Source: JAAZGD01 sp964383845
Lineage (GTDB): Bacteria > Bacillota > Clostridia > Peptostreptococcales > Anaerovoracaceae
NCBI GenBank assembly: GCA_964383845.1
Contig: CAYLIF010000049.1
Location: forward strand, 1 to 6,235
Reading direction: 5' to 3'
Length of the DNA stretch: 6,235 bases
The notes beneath the pieces are model-generated. The model did not search any database, was not told the origin of the DNA, and was given only the letters and a program-made list of their open reading frames with translations. A program made the translations under genes and the position numbers. Of this stretch, positions 6,192 to 6,235 are shown in pieces. Numbering within the stretch: the first letter of the stretch is position 1; each line of letters opens with the position of its first letter.

Positions 6192-6235
6192 ATTTGCATA
6201 CAATATACAAGCAGCATGATATATTATGGTTATAT

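Overview
The window comes from an AT-rich, low-GC Gram-positive bacterium, most likely in the Clostridia/Firmicutes. The indicators are strong purine-rich Shine-Dalgarno (SD) sites, TTG start codons, a SipW-type signal peptidase and a cell-wall-binding SLH protein. No taxonomic marker gene is present, so the assignment is an inference.

Positions 1-131 hold no gene that I can support. Positions 53-124 can fold into an RNA leader with two mutually exclusive hairpins and a third stem that covers the SD of the first gene. Positions 132-5217 form one co-directional five-gene operon on the + strand. In order it encodes: (1) a membrane-anchored 400-aa protein with a carboxypeptidase-regulatory-like domain, a proline-rich linker and a TasA/camelysin-like C-terminal domain; (2) an ER/archaeal-type signal peptidase I of the SipW family; (3) a 327-aa TasA-like secreted protein; (4) a 176-aa minimal TasA-like secreted protein; (5) a 554-aa secreted protein with a SipW-type N-terminus, a beta-sandwich-like region and a C-terminal stack of about nine beta-helix-like coils.

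Positions 5218-5296 are an AT-rich convergent intergenic region. Positions 5297-6043 (- strand) encode a small secreted SLH protein, with a promoter and operator-like repeats behind it up to the window end.

The simplest reading is an extracellular fibre or matrix operon of the SipW/TasA kind. The dedicated signal peptidase would mature the secreted subunits made by its neighbours, three of which (genes 1, 3 and 4) share a Trp-x-Trp strand near the end of a TasA-like domain. The beta-helix protein would be an adhesive, tip or scaffold component. The SLH protein could provide wall or S-layer attachment, but it is transcribed separately and its link to the operon rests on adjacency alone. The canonical Bacillus partners TapA and SinR, and sortase LPXTG anchors, are absent here. 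The make-up (a carboxypeptidase-regulatory/TasA fusion and a beta-helix protein alongside SipW) looks like a non-canonical variant of the system.
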